Assembly: GCA_947642355.1 (NCBI GenBank)
Contig: CANRSD010000020.1
Coordinates: forward strand, 1-34,781
Source: an uncultured Clostridia bacterium
GTDB taxonomy: Bacteria > Bacillota > Clostridia > TANB77 > CAG-508
Direction: 5' to 3'
DNA: 34,781 nt
Part shown: positions 1 through 8,577 of the stretch, piece after piece
Position numbering within the stretch: position 1 is the stretch's first letter
How the letters are laid out: the number at the start of each line of letters is the position of its first letter
Notes under the pieces: generated by a model
What the model saw: only the letters and a program-made list of their open reading frames with translations
Databases searched by the model: none
Told to the model about the DNA's origin: nothing
Program-made: the position numbers and the translations under genes

Positions 1-37
1 TTGCCATCATTTTTTTCTTTAAGCTTTCTTTTAACAT
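1..37 (-). CDS. 5' end of an unidentified gene leaving the window
   Basis: An ATG at 37 on the minus strand opens 12 codons (MLKESLKKKMMA) to the window edge. A strong ribosome binding site (GGAGG, seven bases before the ATG) and a consensus promoter at 224-252 support a real start. The stretch is too short to name the product. It is divergent from the small-gene trio at 409-1015. Confidence 0.6.
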   Translation of the reverse strand, partial: MLKESLKKKMMA

Positions 38-408
38 TTTCTTACCTCCATTAAACCCTTTTATGTATATTTTATATTATTATATTTTATTCAACTTAGC
101 AATAGCCAAAAACTAACATTTTTTATCACTAACTGAATATAATGTACGGATATAATTTATTTAAATTCTAAAAATACTTTTATAAAATTTTCATTACAAA
201 TCTTATATATTCATACACTATATATTATATACGTTTATGTTAACTTTTTCAAGCTTTTTTGACAATTTTTATACTATTTTCCCCCATTTTTTAGGGATAT
301 CTGGATTTTTTTGTCAAATTGACTATTTTATATTTTTAATTAAATTTTTATGCAACTTTACGGATTAAACACATATAATTATATTAATAACTATCAAAGG
401 AGGTAATT
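38..408. other. Divergent intergenic region
   Basis: About 370 bases with no gene. It holds a good minus-strand promoter (224-252) for the gene at 1-37 and, close to the plus-strand trio, CATATAAT at 372-379, which resembles a sporulation sigma-E -10 element but has no convincing -35. The ribosome binding site AAAGGAGG for the 409 gene lies at its right end. Nothing else is visible beyond AT-rich sequence. Confidence 0.5.
224..252 (-). promoter_or_regulatory. Sigma-A type promoter for the gene at 1-37
   Basis: On the minus strand TTGAAA (252-247), a 17-base spacer, then TATAAT (229-224). Both boxes are near consensus and face the gene starting at 37, implying a leader of roughly 180 bases. 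Confidence 0.6.
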
Positions 409-544
409 ATGAACAATAATTTAGATATAAATAAAATGTTAGATATGCTTTCTAAAATGGATAAAGATGAATTAGAAGATAAATTAAAGCAAGCTCAAAC
501 TATATTAAATTCTCGGAAATTCTAACTCAAAACCGTCTAACTAA
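409..544 (+). CDS. Small conserved-type protein, apparent +1 shift at CGG
   Basis: ATG at 409 follows AAAGGAGG with good spacing. Frame 0 reads MNNNLDINKMLDMLSKMDKD and on, then meets an in-frame CGG (514-516, codon 36, context TCT-CGG-A) and stops at 523-525 after 38 residues. Skipping the C gives a 44-residue protein ending NSGNSNSKPSN with its stop at 542-544. The highly charged helical body resembles small proteins found with the next two genes in Clostridia; the function is unknown to me. Only the context shared with five better-supported genes argues for the longer form, because the tail is too short to verify by homology. Confidence 0.55.
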
Positions 545-569
545 AAATACATTTAAGGGGGCAAGTAAC

Positions 570-890
570 TTGGATAATAATATGAATGATGTCATTAATA
601 AATTTAATGATATCTTAAAAGACAAAAATATTGATTTAGGTCAAGTATTTAATGAACCAGAAGAAAAATCTAATCCTCTAGATTTTGATTTTGATTTAGA
701 TACAATAATAAAATTTAAAAATGTCTTTAGCCAAATAAATAATAATAATAATCCTAGAAACGCTCTCTTAAGATCCTTAAAACCTTTTCTACGAGAAGAA
801 CGTAAGGAAAAACTTGAACAATATATAAAAATTGCAAATATATTAGGAGTTCTATCTATTTTAAATGAAAACAGTGGTGATAAAAAATGA
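570..890 (+). CDS. Hypothetical protein of the small-gene trio
   Basis: 106 residues from a TTG start preceded by GGGGG at eight bases; an internal ATG (codon 5) has no better site. The N-terminal half is acidic and Asn-rich, including an alternating Asp/Phe stretch (DFDFDLD) near residue 40. The C-terminal half (about 62-95) is a basic helix, LLRSLKPFLREERKEKLEQY, of a type I associate with uncharacterised Clostridia proteins. No signal peptide or membrane segment is seen. It overlaps the next gene by four bases (ATGA), so translational coupling is likely. Function unknown. Confidence 0.7.
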   Translation: MDNNMNDVINKFNDILKDKNIDLGQVFNEPEEKSNPLDFDFDLDTIIKFKNVFSQINNNNNPRNALLRSLKPFLREERKEKLEQYIKIANILGVLSILNENSGDKK

Positions 891-1015
891 AACTAATACC
901 TTTACCATTTCATGATGACGATATTTTAATTTTATGTTTACTATTTTTATTATATAAAGAAAAAAATAAAGACTTATCATTATATTTTATTCTAGTATTA
1001 ATATTGTTAGATTAA
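887..1015 (+). CDS. 42-residue hydrophobic small protein
   Basis: ATG at 887 overlaps the TGA of the preceding gene (ATGA). The product starts MKLIPLPFHDDD, followed by two short Leu/Ile/Phe-rich stretches separated by KEKNKD, and ends at TAA 1013-1015, directly before a terminator. The pattern (IPLPF, acidic turn, Leu-rich helices) looks like a conserved small membrane-associated protein that sits third in this type of trio. Coupling and operon position make it a credible gene despite its length. Function unknown. Confidence 0.65.
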   Translation: MKLIPLPFHDDDILILCLLFLLYKEKNKDLSLYFILVLILLD

Positions 1016-1049
1016 ACCTCTGTGTATATACTTTTACTACACAGAGGTT
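1015..1049. terminator. Bidirectional terminator
   Basis: Perfect 12-bp stem, AACCTCTGTGTA (1015-1026) with TACACAGAGGTT (1038-1049), between the plus-strand trio and the converging minus-strand minC operon. Confidence 0.8.
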
Positions 1050-1053
1050 CTAA

Positions 1054-1659
1054 TTAATCTATTATTATTTTATTTCCATCTATTTTACAAACTGGACATT
1101 TTTCAGCTCTTTCCTCGATTTCTTTAACTAAATTAGCTATTCTTATTTGAGTTACATCTATATAATTAGCTGATATTATAGCTTTTGTATTTCCATTTGC
1201 ACCAGCATGTGCTAATCCTCTTAAAGCTCCTACTACTGCTATATTTCCTCCTGCCACTACTTCTCCACCAGCATTAACATCTCCCATAATAACTATGCTC
1301 CCCGAATATTCTTCTACTTGACCTGATCTTATAGATGATTTTATATATTTAGTTTCTGAAATTTCTGTTTTTGTTTCAAATGTTTTTTTTATTGCATGCA
1401 ATCCTAATAAATTTGATGGTAAATCAAAATTAATTTCTACATCTATTTCATCATTAATTATCCTTTTTATTCTTTCACATTCAGATTCTGTAAATAGTTT
1501 TCCTGTAATTCTTATTGGCGTTTTTGCTGATTTATAAAAATCCTTCAATTTTGTTATTTTTGTTTCTAGCTCTTGACATATATCGTCTATATTAGCAATT
1601 ACATTTACATTAAGAACTATTTCATCTGTTGTTTGACTAACTTTAATATTATTTAGCAT
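1054..1659 (-). CDS. minC: Septum site-determining protein MinC
   Basis: 201 residues, normal length for MinC, the FtsZ polymerisation inhibitor that blocks polar division. The N-terminal half (1-100) fits the FtsZ-interacting domain. The C-terminal half has the right-handed beta-helix signature: YSGSIVIMGDVNAGGEVVAG followed by GNIAVVGALRGLAHAG, with the regular glycines of the MinD-binding domain. AAGGAGG lies seven bases before the ATG. It is the last gene of the mre operon, 16 bases after the PBP2 stop. MinD and MinE, which usually follow, are not here: a terminator and convergent genes come next, so the partners must lie elsewhere. Confidence 0.9.
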   Translation of the reverse strand: MLNNIKVSQTTDEIVLNVNVIANIDDICQELETKITKLKDFYKSAKTPIRITGKLFTESECERIKRIINDEIDVEINFDLPSNLLGLHAIKKTFETKTEISETKYIKSSIRSGQVEEYSGSIVIMGDVNAGGEVVAGGNIAVVGALRGLAHAGANGNTKAIISANYIDVTQIRIANLVKEIEERAEKCPVCKIDGNKIIID

Positions 1660-1675
1660 ATGTTTCCTCCTTACT

Positions 1676-3850
1676 TTAATTAAAACTTTCCATTTCAGAC
1701 GCTACTGTCATATCTTCTGTAACACTTCCAACATTAGTTCCAAAGTATTCTTGCATTACTGCTTTTACAACATCTGCTGTATAAGAACCATGTCCACCAT
1801 TTTCTATCATAACTACTACTGCAATCTGTGGATTATCATAAGGTGCAAACCCAACAAACCAAGCTTGTATATCAGCACCTTCTTGCCTTCCAGTTTCTGC
1901 TGAACCAGTTTTACCTCCAATTTCTACACCAAAATTTCTAAATACTGAATATGCAGTTCCTCCTTCTTCAGCAACAGACTTCATTCCTTCTTTAACAACA
2001 TTTATTGTCTCAGCATTAATTTGTAATTCTTCTGTATCATCATCTCCTAAATTCAATTCCTTATTTACATATTCATCTAACTCTTCTTTAGAAATAGTTC
2101 CCCCATTAGAATTAATTACATTTTTTATAATAGTTAAATCTATTTTATGACCACCATTTGCTATCATAGCAATATATCTTGCCATTTGAATTGGGGTAAA
2201 AGTATTATCACTTTGTCCGATTGAAGCACTAAGTGTATTTCCAATTGTCCAACCTTCTTTATTTTGTGCTACTACTCCAGAAACTTCACTAGCTAACTCT
2301 ATTCCAGTTTTTCTTCCTAGTCCAAAATATTTCGCATATTTTGTAATATTATCAATTCCTACCCTTTTACCTATTTCATAAAAATAATAATTACAAGATT
2401 TTTGAATTGCTCCTGTTACATTTAAAGATCCATGACCTCTATGATAATCTGTATAATACCAACATTTTGGATTTTTTTCCCAAGGTTTTATACCTATATC
2501 ATACACACCTATATCATTAATATATTCACTTGGATTAGTTTTTCCAGTCTCTAATCCAGCAATTGCAGTTATCATTTTAAATGTAGATCCTGGTGGATAT
2601 ATATCTTGTATAGCTTTATTTCTCCAAACATTTCTATTATTATAATCATTTAATTGTTCATTAGAGATTCCATTATACAAAACTGATGGTGTATAATCTG
2701 GATTACTCGCCATAGCAAGCACTTCTCCAGTATTTACATCAACTGCAACTACTGCGCCTCCTTTAGCATTATATTGTTCACTATATGAACCATTTTGAAT
2801 TCCTAAAATACAATTTGCTAAAGACTCTTCTGCAACTCTTTGTAAATTTGCATCTATTGTAAGTACTACATCAGCTCCTCCAATTGCTTCTTGAGTAACA
2901 TACTCTCCCATAACTATTCCGTTAACATCCATATCAATTTGCTTTACCCCATCTGTACCTCTTAAATATCTCTCAAAAACTTTTTCTATTCCAGCCTTTC
3001 CTATTTTATCTGCTGGATCATATTTATAATTATCTCCCTTCTTTGCTAATTCATCATTGTCTTTTTCAGAAATTCTTCCCATATACCCAATTATATGTGA
3101 AGCCAGATTATTCATATTATATAATCTGTTAGTTTCTGTAACAACATTAACACCTGTTAAATCTAGACTATTTTCTTGTAATTGTATAGCACTTTCTCTT
3201 GAAATACTTGAAGAAATAGTAAGAGATCTTGTTGCTGAATATCCCTTTGTACTTATTTCATATCTTATTGCTAATATTCTTCTAATTTCTTCTATATCAT
3301 TACTATCAATTTCATATTTATCTCTAAATAAATAAAATGCTTCTTCTGCTGAGGCTTCCTTAGGAATTTTATATTTTTTCTTCCAATTTACAAGTTCTTC
3401 TTCTGAGGTAAAATTAAATACAAATGGATTAATACTTATAGGAAAATTATCTACATATTCATTTCCATTATTTTTTAAAACATTTGTCATTAAAGAAATT
3501 GAAGAATTTAAGCTTTCATTATCAGCCTTACTTTTATACATTTCTAAAGAAAATGTCATCTCAGATGAAACCATAACTGTACCATTTCTATCTAAAATAT
3601 CACCTCTTGTAGACTCTATAGTCGTCTCTCTTGAAAGTTTAGTATTTGAAGTTTCTCTATATTCTGTTCCATTTACTATCTGTAAAAAAAATAACCTTGC
3701 TATTATTATCATTCCAAACAAATATGTAAAAAATGATAATATGTTAAACCTAATATTAGCGTTAACAGATTTTTTCTTAATATCAGCTTGCGTTTTTATT
3801 TTATTTTTTTTATGTTTTCTAAAATTAAAATTAATATCTTTATTTTTCAG
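1676..3850 (-). CDS. mrdA: Penicillin-binding protein 2 (elongasome transpeptidase)
   Basis: Class B PBP that cross-links peptidoglycan during cell elongation together with MreBCD. Reading from a CTG at 3850 gives 724 residues: a basic cytoplasmic tail, a membrane segment (about 38-60), a dimerisation domain starting RGDILDRNG, and a transpeptidase domain with STFK (about 422-425), SCN in QKSCNYYF, and KTGS near the C-terminus. The first in-frame ATG (3721) would cut into the membrane segment. The CTG lies eight bases after GGGAGG and 18 bases after the mreD stop, so it is the likely start even though CTG is rare. Confidence is high for function and moderate for the start. Confidence 0.9.
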   Translation of the reverse strand: MKNKDINFNFRKHKKNKIKTQADIKKKSVNANIRFNILSFFTYLFGMIIIARLFFLQIVNGTEYRETSNTKLSRETTIESTRGDILDRNGTVMVSSEMTFSLEMYKSKADNESLNSSISLMTNVLKNNGNEYVDNFPISINPFVFNFTSEEELVNWKKKYKIPKEASAEEAFYLFRDKYEIDSNDIEEIRRILAIRYEISTKGYSATRSLTISSSISRESAIQLQENSLDLTGVNVVTETNRLYNMNNLASHIIGYMGRISEKDNDELAKKGDNYKYDPADKIGKAGIEKVFERYLRGTDGVKQIDMDVNGIVMGEYVTQEAIGGADVVLTIDANLQRVAEESLANCILGIQNGSYSEQYNAKGGAVVAVDVNTGEVLAMASNPDYTPSVLYNGISNEQLNDYNNRNVWRNKAIQDIYPPGSTFKMITAIAGLETGKTNPSEYINDIGVYDIGIKPWEKNPKCWYYTDYHRGHGSLNVTGAIQKSCNYYFYEIGKRVGIDNITKYAKYFGLGRKTGIELASEVSGVVAQNKEGWTIGNTLSASIGQSDNTFTPIQMARYIAMIANGGHKIDLTIIKNVINSNGGTISKEELDEYVNKELNLGDDDTEELQINAETINVVKEGMKSVAEEGGTAYSVFRNFGVEIGGKTGSAETGRQEGADIQAWFVGFAPYDNPQIAVVVMIENGGHGSYTADVVKAVMQEYFGTNVGSVTEDMTVASEMESFN

Positions 3851-3868
3851 TTTAAACGCCTCCCATAA

Positions 3869-4444
3869 TTAAAGTTCAACAGTATACATATTATTTCTTT
3901 TTAATCTTCTTTCCATTTTATATCCAAATTTTTTTATAAATCCAAAAAATATAATTGTTAATAAAATATTATATAGTTCTTCTAAAAATAAAATCTTAAA
4001 AAATATCTTTATCTCCATTTGGAAATCCAATACTACTGATTTTATAAAATAACTTCCAAATTCAAAAATTAATGTAGATAATAAAACCATAACTATTATT
4101 GAAATTTTTTCATCCTTTGACCAAAGGGAATCAAACCATGTAGCTATAAAGCCTATCAAACAAAGCATTGATGGAGTTATCCCTATTATTTCTCCATGTA
4201 CTAAATCTATAAAAATACCACAAATTATACCAAATAATAAACTCAAAAAATTATTACCATAAAGACCAATAATTAAAATAAATATAACAAACAAATTTGG
4301 TTTTACTCCTGCAATTGGAAACATTGGAAAAATATTTGCTTGTAAAAAATAAATAATTCCAAAAATTAATAATAAAAATATACTAATTAATAGTAAAGAA
4401 GATATATTTATCTTATCTTTTCTTCTATTTTTTATTTTTCGCAT
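3869..4444 (-). CDS. mreD: Rod shape-determining protein MreD
   Basis: 191 residues of mostly hydrophobic sequence with five or six predicted membrane helices, including PNLFVIFILIIGLYG and the family-typical conserved helix LLFGIICGIFIDLVHGE (about 69-86). MreD is the integral membrane part of the MreBCD elongation complex. It sits between mreC (23 bases upstream) and PBP2, the standard order. The basic N-terminus (MRKIKNRRKDK) fits an inside-first topology. Confidence 0.88.
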   Translation of the reverse strand: MRKIKNRRKDKINISSLLLISIFLLLIFGIIYFLQANIFPMFPIAGVKPNLFVIFILIIGLYGNNFLSLLFGIICGIFIDLVHGEIIGITPSMLCLIGFIATWFDSLWSKDEKISIIVMVLLSTLIFEFGSYFIKSVVLDFQMEIKIFFKILFLEELYNILLTIIFFGFIKKFGYKMERRLKRNNMYTVEL

Positions 4445-4467
4445 TATTTAAAAATTCTCCTAACACT

Positions 4468-5286
4468 TTAATTACCAGTTATAACTAAAACTGTTTTTAA
4501 TTTTGAAAAATCAACAGATGTTTCTACAATAGCATATCTATCAGTAACATTAGTAGTAGTAATAATTTCTTTTATTGTTCCTATATGAATTCCTTTAACA
4601 AAAATTCCTCCTACACCAGATGTTTCAACATTATCTCCAACAATTAAATCTGCACTTAAAGGTATATAAGTAACTCTAAGACTTTGATTATTATCTAAAG
4701 TCCCTTTACAAATAACACTCTCATCAGTAGTACTAATATTACAACTTACTGTACTAGATGAATCTATTATAACTTTAACTTTTGAAGACTTTTCTGTTAC
4801 TGAAGTTATATATCCAACCAATCCTTTATCTGCAATAACTGTCATTCCTTTTTGAATTCCATCTCTTGTTCCAACATTTAATACTAATGTACTACTAAAA
4901 TTACTAATATCTTTATTTATTACATCAGCTGAAACTGTAGAATATTCAGAATATTTTTCTGTTAAGTTCATTTTTTCCTTCAAAGTTTCATTTTCAGCTT
5001 GCAAAATTTCAAATTCTCTTAGCTTTTCTTCTAATTCACTATTTAAATTCTTTAATTTTTCATTTTCAGCTTTAAATTCATCTAACTCAGAAAAAAATGC
5101 ACTATTTCCTTGAAATTTATTTTTTAATTTTGTAATAGTCACTTGAACTGGAATTGTTATTTTACTGCTTAAACTTTCAAAGTATGACAACTTACTTGTA
5201 TCAACATTAGTTAAAGCAATAAGTAATATTAATATTACTATCGTAATTAATGTTCCTAAAAGTCCAATATGTCTATTCTCACCCAT
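4468..5286 (-). CDS. mreC: Rod shape-determining protein MreC
   Basis: 272 residues: one membrane helix near the N-terminus (about 9-26), a coiled coil rich in Glu/Leu/Lys (about 65-108), then the double beta-barrel periplasmic-type domain with VINKDISNFSSTLVLNVGTR and GLVGYITSV. MreC bridges MreB/MreD to PBP2 on the outer side of the membrane. It starts 18 bases after the mreB stop and is followed by mreD. Confidence 0.9.
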   Translation of the reverse strand: MGENRHIGLLGTLITIVILILLIALTNVDTSKLSYFESLSSKITIPVQVTITKLKNKFQGNSAFFSELDEFKAENEKLKNLNSELEEKLREFEILQAENETLKEKMNLTEKYSEYSTVSADVINKDISNFSSTLVLNVGTRDGIQKGMTVIADKGLVGYITSVTEKSSKVKVIIDSSSTVSCNISTTDESVICKGTLDNNQSLRVTYIPLSADLIVGDNVETSGVGGIFVKGIHIGTIKEIITTTNVTDRYAIVETSVDFSKLKTVLVITGN

Positions 5287-5304
5287 TAAAAAATCAATCC
5301 TTTC

Positions 5305-6343
5305 TTACATTCTATTATATGTTTTTGTCATACCTAGAATATTTCTTAATTTATCTATATCTTCCAAAACTATTGTTGTGCCATTTGCAACACAATCTAA
5401 AGCATTTTCTGCAACAATAACATTTATTCCTGTTTTTTCAGATATTAATTTATCCAAATTCTTTATTAAAGCACCACCACCAGCAAGAACTATTCCGATT
5501 AACAACTATATCTGATGATAATTCTGGCGGAGTAATTTCTAAAGTTGATCTGATTCCTTCAATAATTTTAGAAATAGAGTTTTTCATTGCTCTTTCTACT
5601 TCTAAAGATGAAATTTCTTTTTTTACTGGTAAACCAGTTGTCAAGTCTCTACCTCTTATTACCTTTTTAAGTTCTGTCATAAAAGGAAGTGCACATCCTA
5701 TTTCCATTTTTATTTCCTCAGCTGTTACCTCACCTATTGCCATATTCAAATGTCTTTTAGCATAATTTATAATATCTTCTATAAGTTCATCTCCTGCAAT
5801 TTTAATTGATGTACTTGTTACAATTCCTCCAAGTGATATAACTGCAACTTCTGTTGTTCCACCACCAATATCAACTATCATATTTCCACTTGGTTCCTCT
5901 ACTCTAACTCCAGAACCAATTGCCGCTGCCATAGGTTCTTCAATTAAATATACTTCTCTTGCTCCACTTGATATTGCTGCTTCTTGAACTGCTCTTTCTT
6001 CTACTTCTGTAATACCAGAAGGAACACCTACTACCACTCTAGGCTTTAACAACTTAAAGTCTTTTGTTACTTTTGTAATTATTGAATGTAACATCAATTT
6101 AGTAGCAGTAAAGTCTGCAATAACACCATCTTTTAATGGTCTAATTGCTTTTATATTCTCTGGAGTTCTTCCAATCATTTCTTTAGCTTCATTTCCAAAT
6201 GCAACAACTTCTTCTGTGTCTTTTTTTATTGCAACAACAGAAGGTTCTCTATATATAATCCCTCTTTTATTTATAGAAACTAATACATTTGCTGTTCCTA
6301 AATCTATCCCCAAATCTCTATTGTTAAATTTTAAAAATTTCAT
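5305..6343 (-). CDS. mreB: Actin-like MreB, read with a +1 shift at CGG
   Basis: Bacterial actin that organises cell-wall elongation. Frame 0 from ATG 6343 runs through DLGTANVLV (nucleotide-binding) and [16 protein letters not shown] to ELSSDIVVN, then meets CGG (codon 283, complement of 5495-5497) and turns to nonsense (RNSSCWWWC) before a stop at 5450. Skipping the C joins it to [17 protein letters not shown], the conserved last phosphate-binding motif of MreB, with exactly the usual spacing, and gives 345 residues, the family's normal length. An MreB lacking this end would not be expected to work, and the rest of the operon is intact, so either the ribosome shifts here or the C is an assembly error. 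Confidence 0.88.
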
Positions 6344-6367
6344 TTATGTTCTTCCTTTATAGTTTAC

Positions 6368-6625
6368 TTATACTTTTCTATATAAAAATATTGCTAATGC
6401 CATTCCAATTATACTTGCTATACTAATCTTAAACATCAAACTAAATGATATTTTTATAACATTTAAATCTAATGTTACGGGACTTGCTAAACCAAATTCT
6501 TGTCTATAACCTAACCACCAAAGCCAGCTTACTGACTTTGAAATTTCTCCTAAAAGTCCTCCTATTACTAATCCTGATAGCATAAATACTAATAATATCC
6601 ATATATTTTTATCTTTTGTTGCCAT
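6368..6625 (-). CDS. DUF4321 small membrane protein
   Basis: 85 residues if started at the ATG at 6625, which has GGGGGAA six bases before it; an upstream ATG at 6640 sits before that site and is unlikely. Two membrane helices (about 8-25 and 57-80) flank a region with WLWWLGYRQEFGLASPVTLDLNV, typical of the DUF4321 family that commonly accompanies mreB in Clostridia. It is the first gene of the operon, 24 bases before mreB. The biochemical role is unknown. Confidence 0.75.
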   Translation of the reverse strand: MATKDKNIWILLVFMLSGLVIGGLLGEISKSVSWLWWLGYRQEFGLASPVTLDLNVIKISFSLMFKISIASIIGMALAIFLYRKV

Positions 6626-6676
6626 TTTTATTTCCCCCATTTTTCTTACGGAATTTTGTTTTTATAAGATTATTAC

Positions 6677-6705
6677 ATTATATATTGATATTCTTCTTTT
6701 TTCAA
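6677..6705 (-). promoter_or_regulatory. Promoter of the mre operon
   Basis: Minus strand TTGAAA (6705-6700), 17-base spacer, TATAAT (6682-6677), about 50 bases before the DUF4321 start. It is the only clear promoter seen for the six-gene run to minC. Confidence 0.7.
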
Positions 6706-6815
6706 GACGTTTTATATAAAATTTTAATATTTATAGTTTTTATTTCCATTTACTTTTTGTATAGATTTTATATAATAAAACTATATTCTTAAAATAACTG
6801 AAAGGAAACATTAAT

Positions 6816-7055
6816 ATGATTATAAATAACTTAGACAATTCAAGTATTAAAATAATTATTGATGAAGAAGATTTAAAAAATAACGAAATAAATCTTAAAG
6901 AATGGATTTCTAATCCACAAAAAACAAATTTTTTCCTTAAAAAATTATTAAAGAATTATCCAGAATATCAATACTTAAACTTTGATATTCCAAAAGAAAT
7001 TAATATATATACATTTAATTTTAAAATATTTTACATAAAAATAAAGGAGAATTAA
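6816..7055 (+). CDS. Small protein resembling the MecA N-terminal domain
   Basis: 79 residues with AAAGGAAA before the ATG. The N-terminal part (SIKIIIDEEDLKNNEINLKE, then a short helix FFLKKLLKNYPEY) resembles the substrate-binding domain of MecA/YpbH adaptors, which deliver proteins to ClpCP. The C-terminal 25 residues (a beta-like Phe/Ile/Tyr run) do not match anything I recognise, and the second half of full MecA is absent. It converges on the M23 gene with nine bases between stops. The MecA link is inference from pattern; treat it as hypothetical. Confidence 0.5.
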   Translation: MIINNLDNSSIKIIIDEEDLKNNEINLKEWISNPQKTNFFLKKLLKNYPEYQYLNFDIPKEINIYTFNFKIFYIKIKEN

Positions 7056-7063
7056 TCTCCTTA

Positions 7064-8071
7064 TTAATAAATAAATTTTTCAGGATTATATGCTACTCCA
7101 TTTACTCTAATTTCTATATGTAAATGTGGGCCAGATGAATTTCCAGTATTTCCTACTGCTGAAATAATATCACCTTGATTAACATATTCTCCAACATTCT
7201 TATATAAAGCACTACAATGCGCATAATATGTTAATACTCCATTCCCATGATCAAGTGCAATCATTTTTCCATATGCTCCTTTCCAGCCAGAAAAAATAAC
7301 TGTCCCCCCAGCTACTGCTTTTATTGGCGTTCCTGTTGATGCACCTATATCTAATCCAGTATGAGCACTAGACCTTCTACTACTAATTGAACCAAACCTT
7401 GAAGTAATAGTACCAGATATTGGTCTTATTAAACTTATACCTAAATCAGTAACTCCATAATTAAATAATGCACTTGTTGGAACTGAACCTGAATTATAAG
7501 TTTTTTTGGGTACAACTGGTGGTTTTGGTTTTTCAACATATAAATCTGCTACTGCCTTTTCTGTATTTGTAAATTCTTTTAGAGTAGTTTCATATTTAAC
7601 TACATAAGTAACATTATCTTTATTTTGACTATCCTTATCTTTTAACCCCTGTATAATATTTTCACACTCTTGATATGTAGAAACATAACATTTTTCTTCT
7701 GAATTAACAAGAACTGCATAATATTTATAATATGTAATACCAGTTTTAATAATTTCATTAAAAATGCTTTCATCTTCTGAATTAAAATCTTTTTTCAATA
7801 AGCAAAATGAATATTCTGGTAAAACCTCAATATCTACAAATGCTATATTAGACTCATCATTTCCACTTTTCATATACTCACTAATTTTATTTTGTAATTT
7901 ACTTTTGTCCTCAGTATATCCCATAAATTTTCCTTCAATTGTAACAGCATACATAGGTTTGTATACAGAAAAAACTATAAAGAATATTATCCCTAGTCCA
8001 ATAGCCAGTATAATTAAAAATTTAATCCATGTTCTAAAATGAATAAATAAATTTTTAAATATGCTAACCAT
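7064..8071 (-). CDS. Membrane-anchored M23 metalloendopeptidase
   Basis: 335 residues. An N-terminal membrane helix (about 17-38) is followed by an extracytoplasmic region of about 150 residues without a recognised fold, a Pro/Lys linker (EKPKPPVVPKK), and a C-terminal LytM domain. The zinc ligands are visible as HTGLD (His and Asp) and HLHIE (second His of HxH), so the active site looks complete. M23 enzymes cut peptide cross-links in peptidoglycan. Next to coat-protein genes, a sporulation role like that of SpoIIQ is possible but not shown: SpoIIQ in many species also uses a single helix and LytM domain. Confidence 0.85.
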   Translation of the reverse strand: MVSIFKNLFIHFRTWIKFLIILAIGLGIIFFIVFSVYKPMYAVTIEGKFMGYTEDKSKLQNKISEYMKSGNDESNIAFVDIEVLPEYSFCLLKKDFNSEDESIFNEIIKTGITYYKYYAVLVNSEEKCYVSTYQECENIIQGLKDKDSQNKDNVTYVVKYETTLKEFTNTEKAVADLYVEKPKPPVVPKKTYNSGSVPTSALFNYGVTDLGISLIRPISGTITSRFGSISSRRSSAHTGLDIGASTGTPIKAVAGGTVIFSGWKGAYGKMIALDHGNGVLTYYAHCSALYKNVGEYVNQGDIISAVGNTGNSSGPHLHIEIRVNGVAYNPEKFIY

Positions 8072-8328
8072 TATAACACCTCTTTCTTACATATCTATCA
8101 AGCTTCCCAAGCCTTCTAGTATTAATTTATCTAAATAGTATAACGTTATTCTATATATTTTTTTAAATGTAATCAATTTGTAAAAATTACTAAAAATGTT
8201 AATTTTTTTTGTTTTTTCTTCTTATTAATTAATTTTTCATCGTTTATCTTAATTTTTCAATTTTTGAATAATTATTAAAATTTTATAAATAATATATTTA
8301 ACTTTATTTTTAAGAAAGGAGATTACAA

Positions 8329-8514
8329 ATGGCAAATTTAAGCGAAATAGAATTACAAAATTTACGACATTTAATAAGTTCCCAAGATACTTACTACCAA
8401 AAATTAACAAACTATGCAGATTATGCTGTTGATCCGCAAATAAAACAAGTATTTAACAAAGCAGCACAAAATACATTAAATACAAAAGAAAAACTATTGT
8501 CATTTTTAAATTAA
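8329..8514 (+). CDS. Small CotF-like spore coat protein
   Basis: 61 residues from an ATG preceded by GAAAGGAG. The sequence is all-helical in character (LSEIELQNLRHLISSQDTYY, later KLTNYADYAVDPQIKQVFNK), the ferritin-like helical hairpin pattern of short CotF-family relatives in Clostridia. It is followed 63 bases later by a second, clearer CotF-family gene, so the pair is probably one transcript for coat or outer spore-surface proteins. Confidence 0.65.
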   Translation: MANLSEIELQNLRHLISSQDTYYQKLTNYADYAVDPQIKQVFNKAAQNTLNTKEKLLSFLN

Positions 8515-8577
8515 ACTATATACAGTTTTAGGTTATCTATAAAACCTAAATATATACAAGGAGGATAACTCAAAATC

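Noticed and set aside
3057-3335. Open frames opposite PBP2, the M23 gene, VanW and the mutase
   Set aside because: They are antisense to clearly conserved proteins, lack ribosome sites and have no recognisable composition; shadows of real genes.
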